The notes: a model not told the origin generated them from the letters alone. Counted from the stretch's first letter, positions 48,000 through 59,991 are shown. The stretch: 64,000 bases of DNA from Massospora cicadina (GCA_022478985.1 JAKSZP010008045.1:1-64000); one strand, 5' to 3'. Program-made: numbers and translations.

Positions 48000-49960
48000 T
48001 GAAGAACACCTTTAGATGATCATAAGATACGAAACCAGGACGAACTATATGAAAACTATCATTTATTCTGAGAGATGTCAATTACCACCATGATCAAGAA
48101 GCTCTCTACCCAGTCACATATCATTGAAATTTTTGGCCAATATATACAAGCTTTAATCCTCCAAAACATGCGCATCTTCACCTGGCAACATATTGAGATC
48201 AGAGGACTGGTCAAGCTTGCAGAATCTCAGTGCTGGGAAAATCAACTACTCGCAGATCAACTGGAGGGCACCTTCTGAGTTCATGCAGTCATATTACACA
48301 CCCAAAATCATATGGACAAAGCTCATCACCAAGTGGATGAGCTTGATGACCAACTAAACGCCAATCTGGCTCGCATCATTATCAAGGTTTTATACCAGCG
48401 TAGGGCTTCTTCTCAATGGGTAGCCAATATGAACCATCACTTCAGCCAGATTAAAGACTACTGAAGGCTGAGGTGGAATGAAAGGCTGTGGCAGAGGCTG
48501 CTGATCAAGAGGCTTACTCCCAGACTGGTCAAACCATCTAGCAGTTGGTAGAGGAGCTGGAATGACAGTTCTTTCACCTTTTGGGATTAATGGTTAATCA
48601 CTATAATCAGATTCAAGATATTGATCATAGCGCTGAGGTTGGTCAGACCAGGCTCAGTGACCTCAATGAGCAGCTGACCAACGCCATATGATTTCCAATT
48701 GCTTTTTATGGAGATTTTGGATCAATGAACGACGTGGTCAAGGACCAGGCCTGGAAATAACACGCTTTACCTAAAGAAAACGTTGCAATGAAAGCCTGAC
48801 TCACCTTGACAGAACTAAAGTTGTCAGAGGTCAAGAAAATTTTTGCAAGATCAGCACTAATATCATTCTGACAAATTAGGCCATTTCTAGGATAAGATCA
48901 GATGTGTACTCTGTAAATGCCATCAGGGCCCTCCTGCCTGGAAATTTAAGGAAGTCTTCACTAAAGTGCATGATTCTATCCTGACAGACTCATAATCTGA
49001 TAGTGATGACGCATTATCAAAGTTAAACATAACCAGCAATCCTGACTTCCATACCCACACCAAACAGACCAAATTAAACTGCTATTCCAGAAACTCCCCC
49101 TAACACCACTCCAATTGTACCAGAAAACTGTGATGGAACACCAGCTCACCTTATGACCACTGCTGGCCCATCCTCCTCAAACCGCTTACACTCTGGCTCA
49201 AGAACCAGCGGTGATGATTTGCCAAACACACTGAAAAGTCTTAGTTGAGCATAAAAATATGCTAGTGGTTTCAGGGTCAACACTTCATCTTACCCAAATT
49301 TTGCAAGTAAGGAAACATATGCATCTTCATGTTATTATTCAAGATTAGCATTATTGGCATGAGTGACAAAAAGTAAAATGATAATTTTAATGAACTCATT
49401 GGATCTGGAGAGTCAGGAATTGGTGATGCCCATGACTATAAAAAACTGGGTTGTCTTACCAGCATTCAAAAAACATCATCATAAAGATATCTGGCGGAGT
49501 GGAGGTGATGACGACCAGTAGGATTGCTTTTTTTGGCATTTCCTTCAAGAAGAATGAACATAGCCTCGAGTTTGCTGATTGTTTCTACTTTGAATCTCAG
49601 TTGTTCTATGGCGTAAAGGTCTTGAACAATTAAGACGTGCAGATTGCCATGTGGAACGCCTGTGAACCATACAAAGAGCTGTATAAAGTCATGCTTCCTG
49701 TGTTAAACAAATGAATACAACATATTGCAGATGGTAAAGTATCTTTGCCAATGCGCTGTGACATTTACCCACCCAATAAGGGCTATAATGATAATTGAGA
49801 AAACCAGAGAAAGCCTTTCCAGAAGGATGTCAAAGAGAACCACCTGCCTACCGTTATACTTATAAGAATTGACATTTGCCATACTATGTGCCATCAATGT
49901 AGGGTAAAGGGACACTATGGCAAATGATGCCACGCTAATAGCCCCAGAGTAAAAGTGGAT
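48000..49960 (+). pseudogene. G4 gag with zinc knuckle
   Basis: Long decayed region with helical, Q/E-rich pieces (for example LVEELERQFFHLLGLMVNHY near 48545-48600, coiled-coil-like). Toward the end is a nucleocapsid knuckle C-H-Q-C-RVKG-H-YGK-stop-C at 49889-49930: C-x2-C-x4-H-x4-C with a TGA at its next-to-last position. Confidence 0.6.
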
Positions 49961-50329
49961 CACGTGGATCAGCGGATACCAAAGACTAAGAAAATTATTG
50001 GGCAGAGTAAATATGGAATATTCAACTTCTTCCCTATTCCAACACATCCCTAATCTTAGTCTTGACACCTTAACACCCTCAATCCCTTCATCCATCATTG
50101 ATGATGACTTACTAGCAGTCATCACCCACTCCCACTGAGAGGACACTATATTTCAGTCAGCCAAAGTAGTATTGAAGCCCTATATACAGCATCTGGAGAA
50201 GTACAACTATCCGGTTGTTTACAACAATATGCCAAAGTTTGAAGGGAATAACGTGGCTATTCCCCTTAAATAGTAAAAGAAGGATATCCCTCTATTATGT
50301 GGTAAACCAAAGTCTTACCTAGGTCAGGC

Positions 50330-50855
50330 TGATAATCTTATAGTACACTTATTAAATACCACTGATGCTTACAATTCTGAGTGTACATACATTGTTAATT
50401 GTGTGCAAGATCCAGGCTATGGTTATTGTGTATAGCGGGGCCCTATCAATGTTTTAATAATTAAATTATTCAAAAACTGGGATTATTGCCAGTTATTGAT
50501 CATCACATGGAATACATGAACAGTGGGACCCAAAATGACTACCTCACTAGGGGCCTAAAGCGCGATGTCATTAAGGTTCAATTTTACTCATTGTGGTATC
50601 ACTTATGATCATCATAACAAACACCCTTTTTTTTATCCTCATTGGAAACTCCTTTATGAGGACGTATGGGTCAAAACTGATTTTGAGGGGAAATATTTGA
50701 CTATTTTTGGACATAACATTCCATTGTATACTGGAAATAAAAATCATCAGACAGAGAAGCAAGTTCCAATTTTTGTAAACATAGCCTTTAAAGATGGAAT
50801 TATACCCATTAGCTACAAAAAATGGTGTATTCTAATACAGTATATCCTACACTAA
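50330..50855 (+). pseudogene. G4 protease region
   Basis: Lies between gag and RT. The open stretch 50565-50855 gives WKLLYEDVWVKTDFEGKYLTI, comparable to the late protease segment ---G-PWL--H-P-VDW---YLT-. The D-T-G strand was not found. Moderate call by order. Confidence 0.45.
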
Positions 50856-51059
50856 ATTTTTAAAATTGGATGGCATTTTGAGGGCTGGACGCCATGTGAC
50901 CATTCCACCTGTAAACTAAGTCATAGTGAAAATGGATAGTGACCTGAAGTTACCACCAGGTTATATGGCAAAGTGTTCATGACTTTAACTGCTCATTTCA
51001 AGAACCAATTGCAGCACCAGGGGCTTATTTTCCTGGATCACAGAGAGATTAGTGTCTTA

Positions 51060-51960
51060 CTAGCTACCCTCTATCCTTTTGATACATATGAAATGACACC
51101 AAATACATTGCGTTCCTCTACATTCTAATGGAGGAAGCGCAAAGCATATATGAGTTTGGAACATTAGAGGAGTTCGTGTTGGATAAATTAAATTGTGAGT
51201 CTGTTCATTTGGTCATACCTCATTTCTCTCTGGTCAGTCTGATGGAAGAGGAAAAGTATTGGGTGATGGCCTTATTCAAAAGTATAAACAAATTTTCAAA
51301 ATAGACGACTTTTATTTGTATTGTGCTGTGGACAAATTACATCATATCAACGTTTGGAGCTATTTTATGATACATCACCAACCCATCTGCCAGCCCAAGG
51401 CAGCGGATGAGGTCATCTATGAAGAAATCAATCAGCTGGTTTAGAAAGTAATGTTGGTAACATCTAAAAGCTTGTGGGCATCAACAGTCTTAATCATAAA
51501 GTAAAAGGATGGATATAACCAAGTGGTAATTGATTACCAGCAACTCAACATTATAATGAAGTTGGACTCCTACCCCATTTTTAGGATTAACGTCGTTCCC
51601 AACTGACTTGGTGGAGTGAATAGCTCACCGTCATGGATCTAATTTTCAGTTACTGGCAGATAGAGGTACCTCTAGAAGAACAAGTAAAGTGCTATTATAA
51701 TGACACAAGGGCTGTCCCAACCAATATGAATGCCGCGGGAGCTATTTAATTATCCTGTCATATTCCAAAGGGCTATGGAAAGAATACTGGGGGATTTAAT
51801 TATTCCTTGCATCTGAATTTACTTGTATGACATAAGCAACTTCTTGTGGATGTATAACACTTACAGAACCTGAAAGAACTTTTCACTAGCTCATTGCCAC
51901 CAACTTGAAAGTCAAGTCCAAGTAATGTAATTTATTCCAGTAACAACTTAAGTATCTGAG
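51060..51960 (+). pseudogene. G4 reverse transcriptase
   Basis: HINVWSYFMIHHQPICQPKA and VIYEEINQLV (51259-51444) correspond to the RT N-terminus. KDGYNQVVIDYQQLNIIMKL (about 51507-51566) is the KKDG-R-VVDYR-LN motif. LIFSYWQIEVPLEEQVKCYY follows (about 51640-51700), and near 51770-51840 a decayed stretch with LYDIS takes the place of YLDD-I. Many frame changes. Confidence 0.75.
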
Positions 51961-52169
51961 TTTTATTATTGATGATGAGGACTTATGACCCCAATTGGCC
52001 AAAATAGAGGCAATTTAAAAAATGAGGACGCCAACCATCAAATGAGACATCCAGGTTTTCCTCAAGGTGGTTGGCGACTACCAACACTTCATAAAGAGTC
52101 TAGTAAACAGGGGAGCCGCTATTCTATCTAATGAAAATAGTGCCTCATTTGAAAGGATACCAAATTTTG

Positions 52170-53195
52170 CAGATGTCTTTTGACTGACTTCAGGCCTGTC
52201 TCACTATGGTGCTGGTACTCATGTACTTTTATTTCAAGAATCCATTTTTAATTTATTTGGAAGCCTACCTTTACCACCATAGGAGCAGTATTTATTCCAA
52301 CTTGATGACTAAGGAGTAAAACACCCTGTAGCATACTGTAGTCAGATGCTGGATGTACACAAATAGAAGTAAAGTGTTACTAAAAAGGAAGTGTTTAGCG
52401 GTGATCTACATTGTCACGATTCCTGCCCAAATTGGAGATTTGGATGTGTCAGTTACAGGGAATTGATCCCAATCTAAACAAGTAGCATGTACATTTATTG
52501 GGTATAATCACTGACTGTATTCAAGGGCTTTTGATATCAGGGATCAACCCTGACATATGTGGTCAACTTTTGCTCCTTGGAGCATCCTAATCTTGGGGTT
52601 CAAACCCAAACTATGTGGTGAGTGAATCCTATTTGATCAAGATGACTATCTGACCTCAGAATCCCAAATTTGTGACAATTATAGATCTTAGCTTGGAATG
52701 CTTGGAAAATGCCAAAAACTTCCCTGATTCCCTTATATTTTGGATTCTAAGTAAACAAATATTACTTTCTTATTTGCCATTATAATTCAAATTGGCCTGC
52801 CTCTATTAACTTAAGGACAAACATATATTTATGATTTACCACTTCAGGCATAGTATCCATAGTAAAGACTTTCTGGCCAAGAAAAGTAAAAGGTATAATC
52901 TAACACCCAGGAGTTTCATGTCCCCTGGCCTCAAAAAATTAAGAGATAAGTGGTATCAACTCCCATGGTCCTGACATACGTCTGCAAGTGATTTAGGGTT
53001 TACGTCCACATAGTGCACTTCAAGATAGTAACCAATCACTCATCACTGTATTGGCTGAAGAACCTAAAGGAGAAAGAGTGGTGCCTAGATCACTGGGCGC
53101 TGAATTTTCAGGCATACTACTTTGAGACTCAACGCTGGCCTGGCGTGAGCATCAAAAGGTGTATGGACTGCCTAGGCTACCTACCATCACATTGA
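52170..53195 (+). pseudogene. G4 RNase H, split by a solo LTR
   Basis: Left part ends VKHPVAYCSQMLDVHK, then SVTKKE and CLAVIYIV at about 52411. After the 565-bp insertion it resumes at about 52982 with FRVYVHIVHFKIVTNHSSLYWLKNLKEKE (TDH-SL-WL motif), LDHWALNFQAYYFE, and RPGVS-ish plus MDCLGYLPS (53013-53195; like N--ADALSR-P). Removing the insertion restores the collinear RNase H order. Confidence 0.75.
52412..52976 (+). mobile_element. Solo LTR (565 bp) inserted in the G4 RNase H
   Basis: Starts TGTCACGATTCC and ends CCTGACA, giving terminal TGTCA/TGACA. Flanked by TACAT (52407-52411) and TACGT (52977-52981), a duplication differing by one transition. It interrupts an otherwise collinear RNase H reading. 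Contains two related hairpins (TCAGGG/CCCTGA and TTGGG/CCCAA, each followed by TATGTGG) and GCTCC/GGAGC. No coding content. The parent element is not in the window. Confidence 0.72.
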
Positions 53196-53359
53196 CTGTT
53201 GATTTGGCAGATGGCCTTTATGACAAGATGTTGAACTAAGAATATAACAACCCAGAAGAAGTGCAACGTGCTCTGAACTGACTAATAAAATAATCTCCGT
53301 CGGGGATGGAAAACTCTTCAAACTAATAAAAGGATGCAAGTACATCATACCATGACCAA

Positions 53360-53730
53360 CTGAGCATATGGATCTGATCATTGGAGCCCACAAAGCCACA
53401 GTCAAGGCAGATTCAAGAGGACATATTAATAGCTGAAGCAACACTACCAATGGGAATCAATGTACTTCGATGTTTACAAAGCCCTTGGATGCTGCCATGA
53501 GTGCCAATCAGAAGAGTCATATCATATGAGCACCTTATATTAACCTTTAAGACTGAGCTTCATTTTATTACCATGTTGATCACCGTTGTAGGCCTGCTAA
53601 CCACCAGAATAGGAATTAATTATATTGTGGTGGCCATTGATCACCTTATAAAATGGGGTAAAGCCAATCCAGTTTGAGACTTGAAGTTGCAATGACCAAC
53701 AAATTTATTTTTGGAGAACATTACTTTAAA
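53360..53730 (+). pseudogene. G4 integrase, part before element E
   Basis: Zinc-domain remains: IIGAHKATVKADSRGHI at about 53380-53430 and CCHECQSEES near 53490-53520 (C-x2-C). Core: RIGINYIVVAIDHLIKWGKANP (53604-53670), equivalent to --Y-LVAIDH-TKW-EA-P. Ends at the left duplication of element E. Confidence 0.75.
53717..53730. repeat. Target-site duplication of element E (left)
   Basis: AACATTACTTTAAA; the right copy AACATTATCTTTAAA (55658-55672) differs by one inserted base. Confidence 0.75.
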
Positions 53731-55657
53731 TAAATACTTCTACCCGCTTAAATCTCTTTTGAGCAAAATAGTCATTTAAAAAAATCAAATAATCTAGCCA
53801 AATTAGCTGTGATACTGACCCACTGATATCCACAGCCCCACCGCCTGCTGCTCCCATGTGGGGAAGCGGCAAACCCCACTCAGCGTTTTCCATTTAAGGG
53901 AAACGCGCTCAGACTGGTTTGTTGAGTTCTAACCAATCCTTAGGTCAGTTCATTCCACCCAAGGATCTCGCCATTCACCTCACACAATCCCAGGCAGTGC
54001 CCCATTGGCCTCTAGTCCTTCCCACTCTTGTATGCATTTTGGCCTTTAGGTCAAATATGGGAAGTTGTTCCCATATGCAGACAAACCAAAAATTGAATTA
54101 GCACAGGTGGTGATGCAACCCACCAGCTTTATTGATTTTCGCCCCTATAAGGGGTACTTTGACCTCGGTTTCACAAGTGAAGCAGATGCTGCCACTGCAG
54201 CAACTGTGCCCCTGGGTTTCCAGGGCACCCCAATTCCCACAACATCACCTGGCTCCCCACTGACTCCACAATGGAAGTTCAGTTCACTGGGTTGACCACT
54301 CACCTTCACCCAGCAGTGCTCCATCAGGAGCTGATGGAAGGTTTGGCAGCCTATGGCGCTGACCCCATCCTTCAATTTGTGGTCTCCATGGAGCCACATG
54401 CCTCACTGGGCCTCAGGCTTTTGCCATGGTTATCCCTAAATTTACAGATATAGCCAACTAGATTCCCCACGCTCCTTTGTTTCTTCTGCCCCTGACTACC
54501 CATTCTGGGCTTGCATCAATGGCGGGTAAACCATCTATACATCCTGCTTTAATTTGGACCGCTCAAAGTGGAGTTGCCCCTACCTTGCTACCTCTGCTGC
54601 CTCTACAGTCTCAGCCACCAAGCCCTCATCTGCTGGCCACCCTGAAGCCCTCTCAGAATGGGGGGACAATATTACCCCCACCTCTTCCAAAGCCTGCTGC
54701 CACTGCTGTATCTACAGCAGCCAATCAGACCCATCCTGATTCCGGAGCCACCAATAATCCCACCAATCAAGGTTCAGCTTGGACAACAATTTGTTCCTGA
54801 GCCCCAACCCAATTGCAAGCCTCAGCCATCCCTATTGAGGAAAGATTGGACTTGTATGAAATGAACCCACGGTCCTCATTGAATGAAACTGTTAAATCAG
54901 GTAATGTGATTAAAGACTCTGAAGTTGACATTAGGGAATTTATCCCAACATGATCCCCCATTGAGATCTCTCAGCACTTTTATGTCCCACACCCAAATGT
55001 CAATTTATTATGCACCTTACACCATTTCACTGTGGCAGCTGCTGCCCAACTTAATAAAATTTTACTTCACAATATTATATCCTGAACAGCGATGAAACTG
55101 TCCAAAGGTCTCCCTCCTCCCATTCTTACCCATACCTGCCCCCCAGAGCAAAAATACCATTCTCCAGCTACATAAACATGCTGCAGATGTCATTCAAAAA
55201 GTGGTTGTGGCTTTGAATTTTAAAATTAGAATAACCTGAGCTAACACTGCTCTAGTTTCCCAACTTCCTGCCATCCGCATCCAAGTGGAAAAGTGCTTGT
55301 CCACTTACCTGAGCGCCTTATATGACGAAGATGATTTCTACAAGCAACTGGTCCTCTGCAATCTCACCCTCCATATTGCTGATAAACCCACGCCCTTGCT
55401 CTCTGACTTAGCCCATGCTTTGTAAATTGTGGATACTATAGATGAGCCCCCTGATCCCCCTTCCCCTTCCGCCATGGTGGGATAAGCGGTTTGTGCTGTG
55501 CCACCTGGTTGGTTGTTCCTTTTTCTTCATTTTTGCCTCAAGCACGTTTAGGGCGATTAGGTCAGGTTTTTTTGGTCTGGTTAGTTTTGATACTTCCATT
55601 TTGGTAATGTCCATCCCCTGGTCAGTGTACCTCAAATAGATTTAGAATAAAATTTAC
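53731..55657 (+). mobile_element. Element E: ORF1-only LINE-related retroposon in the G4 integrase
   Basis: Second full copy of the D family (1927 bp). The 5' region (CCCGCTTAAATCTCTTTTGAGC-like) and 3' end match D, with the motif TGTCCATCCCCTGGTCAG at 55608-55625 followed by AATAGATTTAGAATAAAA. Flanked by a 14/15-bp duplication. It splits the G4 integrase, so it moved after G4 inserted. Confidence 0.85.
53830..55485 (+). pseudogene. Element E ORF1-like protein, inactivated
   Basis: Same protein as in D: Pro-rich start, FPYADKPKIELAQVV, FIDFRPYKGYFDLGFTSEAD (54065-54295), then VLHQELMEGLAAYGADPILQF, then the knuckle region. There the frame gives SCFNLDRSKWSCP, in which the first cysteine and the histidine of the CCHC set are lost. 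The C-terminal domain is present (SQLPAIRIQVEKCLSTYL, ALYDEDDFYKQLVLCNLTL), ending PPSPSAMVG at 55485. Several frame changes and stops. Confidence 0.7.
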
Positions 55658-55672
55658 AACATTATCTTTAAA
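55658..55672. repeat. Target-site duplication of element E (right)
   Basis: AACATTATCTTTAAA; see 53717-53730. Confidence 0.75.
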
Positions 55673-56429
55673 CATTAATGCCCCAAATTTCTTTTAACAA
55701 ATAGCAATATCAACTTACTTCACAGATGATTGCTAAATTTAACAATCTGATGGGGGTCCATGAGGTCCTTGTTGACGCCATAACACCCCAAAACCAATGT
55801 TACAGTGGAGTGGCTCAACGGCAACTTGGTTTGCATCCTAAAAAATTAGCGTAATGGAAATTTACCAGTTTAAACCTTCTCTTTCCTTCTACTGTCTTTG
55901 CACATAACATTGTGTTCCACTCATCCACTGAAAAAACCATATTATAGCTCCTATATAAGTGACAACCCGCCCTTACACCTATCATGTACTCCTGCATTCA
56001 TAGATAAGGAATGACTTCCAGTCAATAATTGGAGAGTCTCACTCAAACAATAATCCATCATGAAATTGAGGCCTAAGTTACCGCATTGGCCCAGAAAATA
56101 GATTACATGGAGTGTGACAATCAGAATCGCCATTCCTTTCCCTGCTTTATTATAGGAGAAAAAGTGATCTAATATGATAGCTATGGGTTCATTAGGACGA
56201 GAAAGCTTGAAAAAATCTGGAAGGGGCCATTGAAGATCTTAGAGAAGACTTTGACCATTAAATATACGCTCAAACACCCCAGTAAAGGAGATATCATCAA
56301 CCAAGTACATGTTAAGTTCCTAAGCATTAGCATCAGAGCACGGAGATGCCAGTCTCCTCCAATCATTAATAATGATGCCAGCTGCTGGCAATTTGTCAAT
56401 ATTCTATGTTTAGTCAAGTGGGGTGGAAT
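55673..56429 (+). pseudogene. G4 integrase, part after element E, with C-terminal module
   Basis: Near 55785-55830 the frames read PQNQCYSGV/VEWLNGNL, matching the third catalytic region (Y-PQ-NG-VE--N). At about 56215-56330 the frame gives KILEKTLTIKYTLKHPSKGD and NQVHVKFLSI, the strand after the GPF module. A polypurine tract closes it at 56418-56427. Confidence 0.7.
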
Positions 56430-57169
56430 TGTTAAATTTGGGTTTAGCCAACCATATGATATCATCAACCCTATTACACCCAATACCCTATATAGCTTGC
56501 CTTTACCCTTATCCCAATATTTTTATTCTTTGGCAGGGCATTACAATTGATCTGCCATCAGATTATGTCACTAGCAATTTTGACTCAAGATTGAGTTATT
56601 ATTTAAATTATATCATATGATCCTAATTTTAAATAGATCAAACCTTATCTGCTCATTAAGGCTCCTTAAACTTGTTCCTTTTCCATAGATTGGAGATTAT
56701 CAGAAATATTAAGCCAAATTTTTATAGAGCATCGCCAATTGATCAATTCCTCCTGATGCTACTGAGGGTGAAAGACCTCCCCAAGATGCTCCTGACCTTG
56801 GATGAACAACATCAGTTTTCAGAAGGCTTAATCCACTAGCCGCTAGTTGACCATAAGGAAGAAACTTTAGAAGATTTGAGAGCCAGGATGTAATCTGACC
56901 AACTAGAGGTCAAGGTATAAAATGGTTGGCTCAGCATGGAAAGGTATACGCAGCAACACATATTCTGAAGAATACTATTGATGATGGATCTCCAAGATAG
57001 AAGTACTTACTGAGACTATGGCGGATTTACGAAATTTGGGTTTAATAAAAACTTTTATTTTATCAAGTTTTACATTTATTTAGGGGCTACCTGTCTCACA
57101 AATTTGAACTTATTTATAGTGAAAACAGACCTGTGCCTATATTGCCTAGTTTCAGTCCATATTGAAACA
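56430..57169 (+). repeat. G4 3' LTR
   Basis: Begins TGTTAAATTTGGG, ends CATATTGAAACA; partner of 46935-47675. Followed by GAGCA. Confidence 0.88.
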
Positions 57170-57174
57170 GAGCA
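57170..57174. repeat. G4 target-site duplication (right)
   Basis: GAGCA, matching 46930-46934. Confidence 0.82.
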
Positions 57175-57254
57175 GATATAAAATTCAAGCTGAGTAGAAT
57201 AAACCTACCAAGAACCAACAATTAAACTGAACTGATTATATCATAAGCCTCTAC

Positions 57255-57650
57255 ACTCCGGTTGTTTCCCTGCTCTGATGCTCCAAGCTGTTCCAACAAC
57301 AAAGTCAAAACAACTAGTCTAAATGCCCCTGTGCCCTCTTTGGTTCCCTATTTTAAAGCTACTTGTTGCTTAAATGACAAAATTAAAGCGGTCAACCTAA
57401 AAACCTTGGTACCCTCTCCATTTCACTGCACCAAAGCTTCTCACTGTTGAGATGACAAAGCCAGAGCAGTCAACCTGAATGCCTTAGCGCCTATTAAATT
57501 CCATGCGCCAAAGCTCCTCTCTGCTCCAATGATGAATTTGGAGCAGCTGACCCAAATGCTTTGGCGCCCTCTCCATTTCCCTGTGCTGAAGCTTTTCCCT
57601 GCTCCAACAACATTAGAGCCACAAAAACCAATTCTTATCCCTTTACCCTT
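57255..57650 (+). repeat. Tandem repeat of about 80 bp, protein-like, inside G6
   Basis: About four to five imperfect units. Translated, units read SNNKVKTTSLNAPVPSL, LNDKIKAVNLKTLVPSPFHC, DDKARAVNLNALAPIKFHA and (next frame) SNDEFGAADPNALAPSPFPC. They follow a pattern near C-SNDK--AVNLNALAPSPF-C of about 27 residues. Protein-level periodicity survives a stop and a frame change, so the repeat was probably coding once. The host ORF is not recognised; it could be gag-like. Confidence 0.65.
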
Positions 57651-57654
57651 TAAT

Positions 57655-59991
57655 TATTCAAAAAAATTATTTATAATTTTATTTTGTTCATTATTTTAGG
57701 TTTTCCTGTTAGCACCACAGAAATTGAAATTATATATAATCCGTTACCATTAAAGCAGGAAGGGTTTAATTAAGTCACCTGACTACCTTCCTAAGTTTAA
57801 TCAAAGCTGTTCTTTAAATCTTTACCCTTGATTTGTTGGTCACCCAGGAAACTAAACTACCTTCCAGCTGCTACTTACACGATTTCTATCAACTCCGCAA
57901 TTTTTATATAAAGAATGATCCTAGCGTCAAAATCATGTATGAACCTCCCAGACACCACCTTGAATCAATGCAAGGCCAAAATCAAAAATCCACGCCTTCA
58001 CCAACATGTCAACTGGGATAAACAACAAAAATACTTTTCTCAATATCTTGGCTTTTATCTCAAATCTGCCAACCTGGCGCCTCATAAACAAAGTTTACTC
58101 TTACCTGAAGATGAAGAAAACTTCTGATGAAAAATCTCTTTGGGAGAATTGATATGAATTGACTAACTGCCATTTTGACTTAAAGCAAAGCTATAATCAA
58201 AGTTTCTTGGCTCTGCCATCACGTTGACAAGGGAAAGCAATACAAATTTCTTCCTTTTTCTATTTCAACAATAACATCTAATCTGCAAATTTAATTTCTC
58301 CCAAAAGAATTTTACTTTTATCTGTCACCATGGTGAGCTTCTATCTATCAGATATTCTTACCGGATGGTTGTATAATCCTTTGCTAAAATTTCTTAACAA
58401 ACGTTTTTCTCAGAAAGCCATCAGTTTAAACTTAAGAGATGCCACACAAGCCTACAGATCTGATGTTATGCCTAACCCAAGCAAGCCTCACAGGAATGGC
58501 TCCTGTTCTTTTACACTATCCTCAGCTCTAATGCTGATATGAAGCTTGCTAATCCTGAATGGTTGAGATGCTAAAATCTTAGGATCCTCTTTTCTAAAGT
58601 TTAGATGGTCAAGGAAAACAAAGTCAGGAACTTTGTTGACAAAAGGATTCCTATATAACCGACTATCTACAGAATGTGAGCCTGAACCTGTCAGGCGAAC
58701 AGCATGTAAGAATTATACTGGCCTGCCAGCCCAGATGCCAGAGAATCTGAACGGTAAACCAGAATGCCCAAGGCACTGCTGTTGATACAACGAATATGGA
58801 ACTAGAAAGGTTTTCCACCAGTATCTGCCAGTGAGCCAGAATTTTGTACAGGCATAAATAAAATACCAGACAACCAAGGCTATTAACACCGAGGGGTATG
58901 AGAGTGTTGGCGGAAAAGGCGTCTTAATTCTCAACATATAAAAACTAAATTTTGGGGAAGGTCTTTTAATGGAAAATTTAAAGAAGAAAAATTGACCAAC
59001 AATTTTCTCAGTGCAATGCGACTGACTAAATAGTCATCAATTTGGTGGGAAACTAAGCTGAGATTGGGTCCCACAAATTCAACCTAACCAGCGAGTTATT
59101 CAGGAATGGGCAGGTTAGTTCCCTGGGAACTGACATCAAAAAATTTGGCGGTGGGCTGAGTTGCTGTCAGTTTAACCTTGAATGTCCAAACCAAGGCTTG
59201 GCTACATTTCTGATGGTTGGCACAACGGCGTTTAGCCTGATGAGTGGCAGGAATCCCCTAAGGCCACCCCACATAGGGGTGGGCCCATTTAGTTGGGAAT
59301 GGGTTTGGGACGCTTAACCCGCCTGTGATCAGTTGCTGGGCCATTCGTTCAGTCAGTGGCATTGCATCAGGCGCAACACCCAATTTGCCAGCAGGAAGCT
59401 TCAAAATCTTGTCAATGGTATCCGATGCTATTACCTGCCCATTGGGGGTGATGCCCATCAGAATTGGGAGGGGGGGATATCTTTCCAATCGTCATGTTAA
59501 CCATATTGCAACCATTGGGCATTCTGGCTGATAGATTAATCTTCATACCTTTTTGACCATTTGAAATCTGAGCATTGGGCTGATTGCCACTAGAATTAGT
59601 TGCGATTAATTTTATTTTGGTGATCTCAGTGCAGATTTCACTAATTCTCATAGCAGTTCTGCTGAAGAGAGTGTGGGTACCAGAAGCGGGATCTGAAGTG
59701 TAAGGGCTGTTATCCAGCGCTCATCCACCATGTGAGTGAGATCGCCCTGATTAACGAGGGGTATGGCTATCCTCTTTGGTACCTTCTTGCTCAGGAACAG
59801 GAAAATGGCCTGATCGATGCCCAGAGGACATTCCCTGGGACTTACAGAACCAAACTTCATGATCATCAGGCCAAAATCTAACCCAACTGCCTTAATCTAT
59901 ATCACTCATGCCAACTCTGGTAGTTCAGAACCTTACAAGGCTACCCACCTTTAAAAATCATTGTCACCCCCAGTCAAGGCTTAAGGTGCTC
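57655..59991. other. G6 internal region, unassigned
   Basis: No known retroelement domain found. Short plus-strand open stretches at 57833-58021, 57915-58127 and 58330-58542. From about 59040 to 59930 the DNA is less AT-rich and has longish open stretches on both strands (minus 59866-59648, 59651-59412, 59488-59258; plus 59325-59531, and a plus stretch near 59735 reading ALINEGYGYPLWYLLAQEQE). I cannot say which strand, if either, was coding. Confidence 0.4.

Larger units (their letters stand above)
46935..57169 (+). mobile_element. Ty3/gypsy LTR retrotransposon G4, with nested insertions
   Basis: Plus-strand element with LTRs of 741 and 740 bp, exact 5-bp duplications GAGCA, and a polypurine tract GTGGGGTGGA at 56418-56427 just before the 3' LTR. 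Order: gag, protease, RT, RNase H (split by a solo LTR at 52412-52976), integrase (split by element E at 53731-55657). LTR divergence is high (roughly a quarter to a third by eye) and coding regions are full of stops. Confidence 0.9.

Noticed and set aside
52594..52612. tRNA T-arm-like GGTTCAAACCC
   Set aside because: No acceptor, D or anticodon stems around it; it is one of the solo-LTR hairpins.
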